DNA of 64,000 nucleotides from Thermogemmatispora carboxidivorans (GTDB lineage: Bacteria; Chloroflexota; Ktedonobacteria; Ktedonobacterales; Ktedonobacteraceae). This document shows positions 61,462 through 64,000 of the stretch, in pieces. The notes below the pieces were generated by a model. The model saw nothing but the letters and a program-made list of their open reading frames with translations. It did no database searches and was not told where the DNA came from. Within the stretch, counting starts at the first letter, position 1. Each line of letters starts with the position of its first letter. The stretch is from contig NZ_JNIM01000001.1 in assembly GCF_000702505.1 (NCBI RefSeq), forward strand, positions 5,060,327 through 5,124,326, read 5' to 3'. Position numbers and translations under genes: made by a program.

Positions 61462-61911
61462 CTAGAAATGCTGCTCTTGATGCAGCCAGCGCCAGAAACT
61501 CAAGCTCGCCGAGAAGAAGGTCATCGTGTAGCTGAAGAGCAGCTCCTGATGAATGCCAGCCTCCAGGTCGATATGTTCCTCCAGACAGATTTCTGCGTAG
61601 GCTGCACTTTCTGCTTCATAGCTGCGCAGATAGCTTTTCGGCCAGCGTCGCTCTCGATTCCAGGTATTGCAGAGCACGAGGGCCCGCTCCCAGCTCTCCG
61701 GTTGAAAACGCCGACTGGTACGGCAGAGCAGCGCGTAGATCTCGCGCTGCTCTCCCTGGGCCATCAGATAGAAGGTCACTTCACAGTTATACTGCGGATC
61801 ATATTGGAACTGGACGACAAAATCGTTGTCCTCGTCACGGAGGAAGCGCAAATTCAGGCTGCGAAGGCAAGCTTCGATCATGGTATGGGAAAACGGTTCA
61901 ATAGTGGCCAT
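61462..61911 (-). CDS. YbjN-domain protein
   Basis: A 149-residue soluble protein. The core reads ALVLCNTWNRERRWPKSYL and a central FVVQFQYDPQYNCEVTFYL strand pair. This is the YbjN fold (bacterial sensory transduction regulator family), related to type III chaperones. Members probably bind a partner protein. An AGGAGGT site precedes the ATG. It lies upstream of the kinase-DnaJ gene on the same strand, separated by about 240 bp. Confidence 0.75.
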   Translation of the reverse strand: MATIEPFSHTMIEACLRSLNLRFLRDEDNDFVVQFQYDPQYNCEVTFYLMAQGEQREIYALLCRTSRRFQPESWERALVLCNTWNRERRWPKSYLRSYEAESAAYAEICLEEHIDLEAGIHQELLFSYTMTFFSASLSFWRWLHQEQHF

Positions 61912-62549
61912 CTACTATTACCTCCTGTGAGAGATGACTACACGGACAATAACGATCTGCTAGCTTGCCGACTGTACCAGGGCAGGCGATGCTGAGCCTG
62001 CCAACGGCTGAAACCAGAAAACTGCCTCTCCTTGGGGCTCTTTCTGTTGGAAACCCCGAGGCTTGCAGCGAGCTTCTCTGGTCAAGTGAGAAAGAGACGC
62101 CCGTTAGATCGCCGCTGCCTCAAGACAACTGGAGAAAACCATACTTGCGGCGTAGTGGAGAGTGAATGCAAAGCAGGCGCAGTTCAGGCGCTCCCTCTAA
62201 TAAGGAACGCTCACCACTCCGACTTCCAAGGCATCTCTTTGCCCTTGTAAGAGAAAAGTACAGCGCAAGATGACCCCACTACTAGCATGTGCCTGGCCTG
62301 CTCTTCGGGCGGGCTTGCAAAGTTGTGCTCCAGGAGCGCCTTTCATACTGATGATCGCCTCAGCATCGATAGAATATGCTATGATAGCAATAGTCAAGCA
62401 GAGAGCCAGGCCAGCCGGTTCAACTTTCGACCTCGCCGTCGAGGCCGCCAGGCTGAGATTGACCATCAAAGCGCCCGGTCGCTACAATAGGGCTGGACGC
62501 CAGGAGCAGGCAGACCGGAGCGCTTTCTTGCCAAAATCAAGGAGGGTTA
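61912..62549. other. Gene-free region before galU
   Basis: No gene is supported in this 638 bp. An extended -10 (TGCTATGAT, 62377-62385) and a full promoter at 62459-62488 could both drive galU. Confidence 0.4.
62459..62488 (+). promoter_or_regulatory. Promoter of galU
   Basis: The -35 is TTGACC (62459-62464) and the -10 is TACAAT (62483-62488), with an 18-bp spacer. The leader is about 55 bases. Confidence 0.6.
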
Positions 62550-63425
62550 ATGCGTATTCGCAAAGCCGTATTGCCAGTGGCGGGACTGGGCACGCGCATC
62601 CTGCCCGCAACGAAAGTTATCCCGAAAGAGATGCTGCCGCTGGTCGATAAGCCAACCTTACAATATATCGTCGAAGAGGCTGTGGCTTGCGGTATCGAGG
62701 AGATCATTTTCGTGACCAGTAGGAGCAAGCGCAGCATCGAGGATCATTTCGATGCCTTTCCCGAGCTGGAGCAGCTGCTGGAGCAGCGTGGCAAGTTGCA
62801 GGAATTGGAAGAGCTGCGGCGTGTGCAACAGATGGCGTATTACAGTGCCGTGCGCCAGCCCGAGCCACTGGGGCTAGGGCACGCCATTCTCTGTGCACGG
62901 CCCCTGGTAGGCGATGAGCCGTTCGTGGTCATGTTGGGCGATGTGCTGGTCGCTGAGGAGACGCCTTGCTTACCCCAACTGATGGCGATCCATGAGCGCT
63001 ACGGCGGCTCGGTGGTCGCGCTCGCTCCCGTGCCAGATGAGCTGATTCCTAGCTACGGCATTGCTGCTGTAGAGGAGCTTGGCGAGCAAGCCTTGCGGAT
63101 CACTCATCTGGTAGAGAAACCGCCACGGGAGCAAGCTCCCTCTAATCTGGCTGTGATGGGGCGCTATCTGTTGACGCCCGATATCTTTCCGCTGTTGGAA
63201 GAGACCCCACCTGGTTCCGGTGGAGAAATCCAGGTCACCGACGCCATTGAGCGCCAGGCACGCGAGGGGCGCTGCTATGGCTTACGCTTTACCGGCACCT
63301 ACTACGACACCGGCACACGCCTGGGTTTGCTGACCACGACGATCACCTATGCGCTCAAGCGCCCCGATCTGGCGCCTGATTTGCGAGCTTTTCTGCGTCA
63401 GGCCCTGCAGGAGGCGGAGGGCTAG
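62550..63425 (+). CDS. galU: UTP-glucose-1-phosphate uridylyltransferase
   Basis: A 291-residue nucleotidyltransferase. The N-terminal AVLPVAGLGTRILPATKVIP carries the nucleotide-binding loop. KEMLPLVDKPTLQYIVEEA, then the metal-binding VMLGDVL, VEKP and a GGEIQVTDAIE block follow. It makes UDP-glucose for cell-wall and capsular polymers. An AAGGAGG site precedes the ATG. No glycan genes are adjacent. Confidence 0.95.
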   Translation: MRIRKAVLPVAGLGTRILPATKVIPKEMLPLVDKPTLQYIVEEAVACGIEEIIFVTSRSKRSIEDHFDAFPELEQLLEQRGKLQELEELRRVQQMAYYSAVRQPEPLGLGHAILCARPLVGDEPFVVMLGDVLVAEETPCLPQLMAIHERYGGSVVALAPVPDELIPSYGIAAVEELGEQALRITHLVEKPPREQAPSNLAVMGRYLLTPDIFPLLEETPPGSGGEIQVTDAIERQAREGRCYGLRFTGTYYDTGTRLGLLTTTITYALKRPDLAPDLRAFLRQALQEAEG

Positions 63426-63437
63426 CCCGCCTCGCTT

Positions 63438-63499
63438 GTTCGTTCGTTCGTTCGTTCGTTCGTTCGTTCGTTCGTTCGTTCGCTCGCTCGCTCGCTCGC
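63438..63499. repeat. Tetranucleotide microsatellite after galU
   Basis: Eleven exact GTTC units (63438-63481) are followed by four GCTC units. The repeat begins 13 bp past the galU stop. Confidence 0.95.
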
Positions 63500-63521
63500 A
63501 GCGGCTGTCAGCGAGCAGACA

Positions 63522-63594
63522 AGGGGCCGGGCAAGAGGGAGAGTGAGGCAGTCCATCCGACGCTGTCCTTGTCTCTCTCCTCTTCCCGGCCCCT
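63522..63594. terminator. Long convergent hairpin after galU
   Basis: Perfect 10-bp arms AGGGGCCGGG (63522-63531) and CCCGGCCCCT (63585-63594), with further pairing of GAGGGAGAG-like and CTCTCTCCTC runs, lie between two converging genes. Confidence 0.6.
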
Positions 63595-63656
63595 CATTGA
63601 TCACAACAGCGCTGCCTTGTGCCAGAAGAGCAGCTTTACGCCATGATGAGATCGAA

Positions 63657-63968
63657 TTATTCCTGTGCCTCCGCTTTCTTCCGACGCCTGGCGGCCCCAC
63701 CCAACTTCCCGATCCGGCTGTAAAAGTCGGGGTCTTGTCGCGCCTTGGTTGCATTGCCACCCTTCTTCCCCATCTCAGAAAAGTGGGCCGGACCATACTT
63801 TGTGACGTTGGCCTGGCCACCTTTCTGGGCAATCTGGCGGTAGTACTCGCTCCCACGCTTCTCTTTGAGAGCCGTACCCCCCTTCTTGCCTATCTGGCGG
63901 TAGTACTCCCCTCCATATTTGTCGCGGACAACACTCCCCCCTTTACGACCGGCCTCGACAGTTGACAT
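63657..63968 (-). CDS. KGG-repeat general stress protein (LEA group 1-like)
   Basis: A 103-residue very hydrophilic protein built of five repeats of about 20 residues ending in GRKGG, GKKGG, QKGG, GKKGG or GKLGG, each with a Tyr-Gly or Tyr-Arg segment (GGEYYRQI, GSEYYRQI). This is the stress-induced bacterial acidophilic (KGG) repeat, similar to plant Em/LEA group 1 proteins that protect against drying. It probably protects cells or spores during desiccation. It is close to the right edge; its promoter is outside the window. Confidence 0.9.
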   Translation of the reverse strand: MSTVEAGRKGGSVVRDKYGGEYYRQIGKKGGTALKEKRGSEYYRQIAQKGGQANVTKYGPAHFSEMGKKGGNATKARQDPDFYSRIGKLGGAARRRKKAEAQE

Positions 63969-64000
63969 CGGCGCCGGCTTCTCCTCTTCTCTGGTAGCCA

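Noticed and set aside
63425-63600. CRISPR array at the repeats after galU
   Set aside because: The repeats are a 4-bp microsatellite with no spacers.

Overview
The window looks like chromosomal DNA of a GC-rich, spore-forming-type Chloroflexota bacterium of the class Ktedonobacteria, most like Thermogemmatispora. This is inferred from gene content. Bacterial Ser/Thr kinases are joined to WD40 propellers, many blades carry an AWSPDG-type motif, and there is an atypical sigma factor and a KGG-repeat stress protein. No rRNA, tRNA, CRISPR array or complete insertion sequence was found. About 49 protein genes are supported, one cut by the left edge.

Region 1-6.3 kb holds the end of an MgtE-type magnesium transporter, a molybdate uptake pair (modA-modB, no modC beside it) and a parA-parB-dinB-like operon. 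Region 6.7-19.9 kb is mostly signalling. It has a small excisionase-type DNA-binding protein, a phosphate-binding-like lipoprotein paired with a HAMP membrane protein that has no output domain, a NarL-type response regulator, a membrane glycosyltransferase, a CopC-CopD copper protein, a gamma carbonic anhydrase, a membrane-anchored pseudokinase, and pyrimidine-nucleoside phosphorylase with a zinc-ribbon partner. Region 20-35.5 kb has an ABC-2 exporter, a P-loop kinase, a MerR-GAF-degenerate GGDEF regulator divergent from a sigma-like factor, an M20 peptidase, PsuG, PurH, a cysteine-rich secreted protein, and ribosomal proteins L27 and L21.

Region 36-43 kb has a CarH/LitR-like B12 photoreceptor, a CaiB-type CoA-transferase and the replication/repair genes dnaN, recF and ruvB. 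Region 43.5-52.6 kb has a WD40 protein, a zinc-ribbon/kinase/WD40 protein, three methyltransferases including an orphan DNA methylase, a degenerate alpha/beta hydrolase and a protein of ten 46-residue TPR-like repeats. Region 53-64 kb has a PAS-PAS-GAF histidine kinase, a DrrAB-type exporter preceded by an EXLDI gene, a kinase-like protein fused to a DnaJ C-terminal-like domain with a membrane partner, a YbjN-like protein, galU and the KGG protein.

The most interesting units are: (a) the EXLDI-ABC locus, where an 18-bp perfect palindrome fills the spacer of the EXLDI promoter and a 26-bp palindrome overlaps the exporter promoter; (b) the HRN kinase-DnaJ-CTD fusion, possibly split from its membrane half by a frameshift; (c) a solute-binding lipoprotein plus HAMP receptor with no visible output; and (d) two proteins with kinase folds that lack the catalytic Asp. 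Many genes have readable sigma-70 promoters, including one perfect TTGACA-17-TATAAT and several extended -10 (TGnTATAAT-like) elements. All calls come from reading the sequence; no searches were run.
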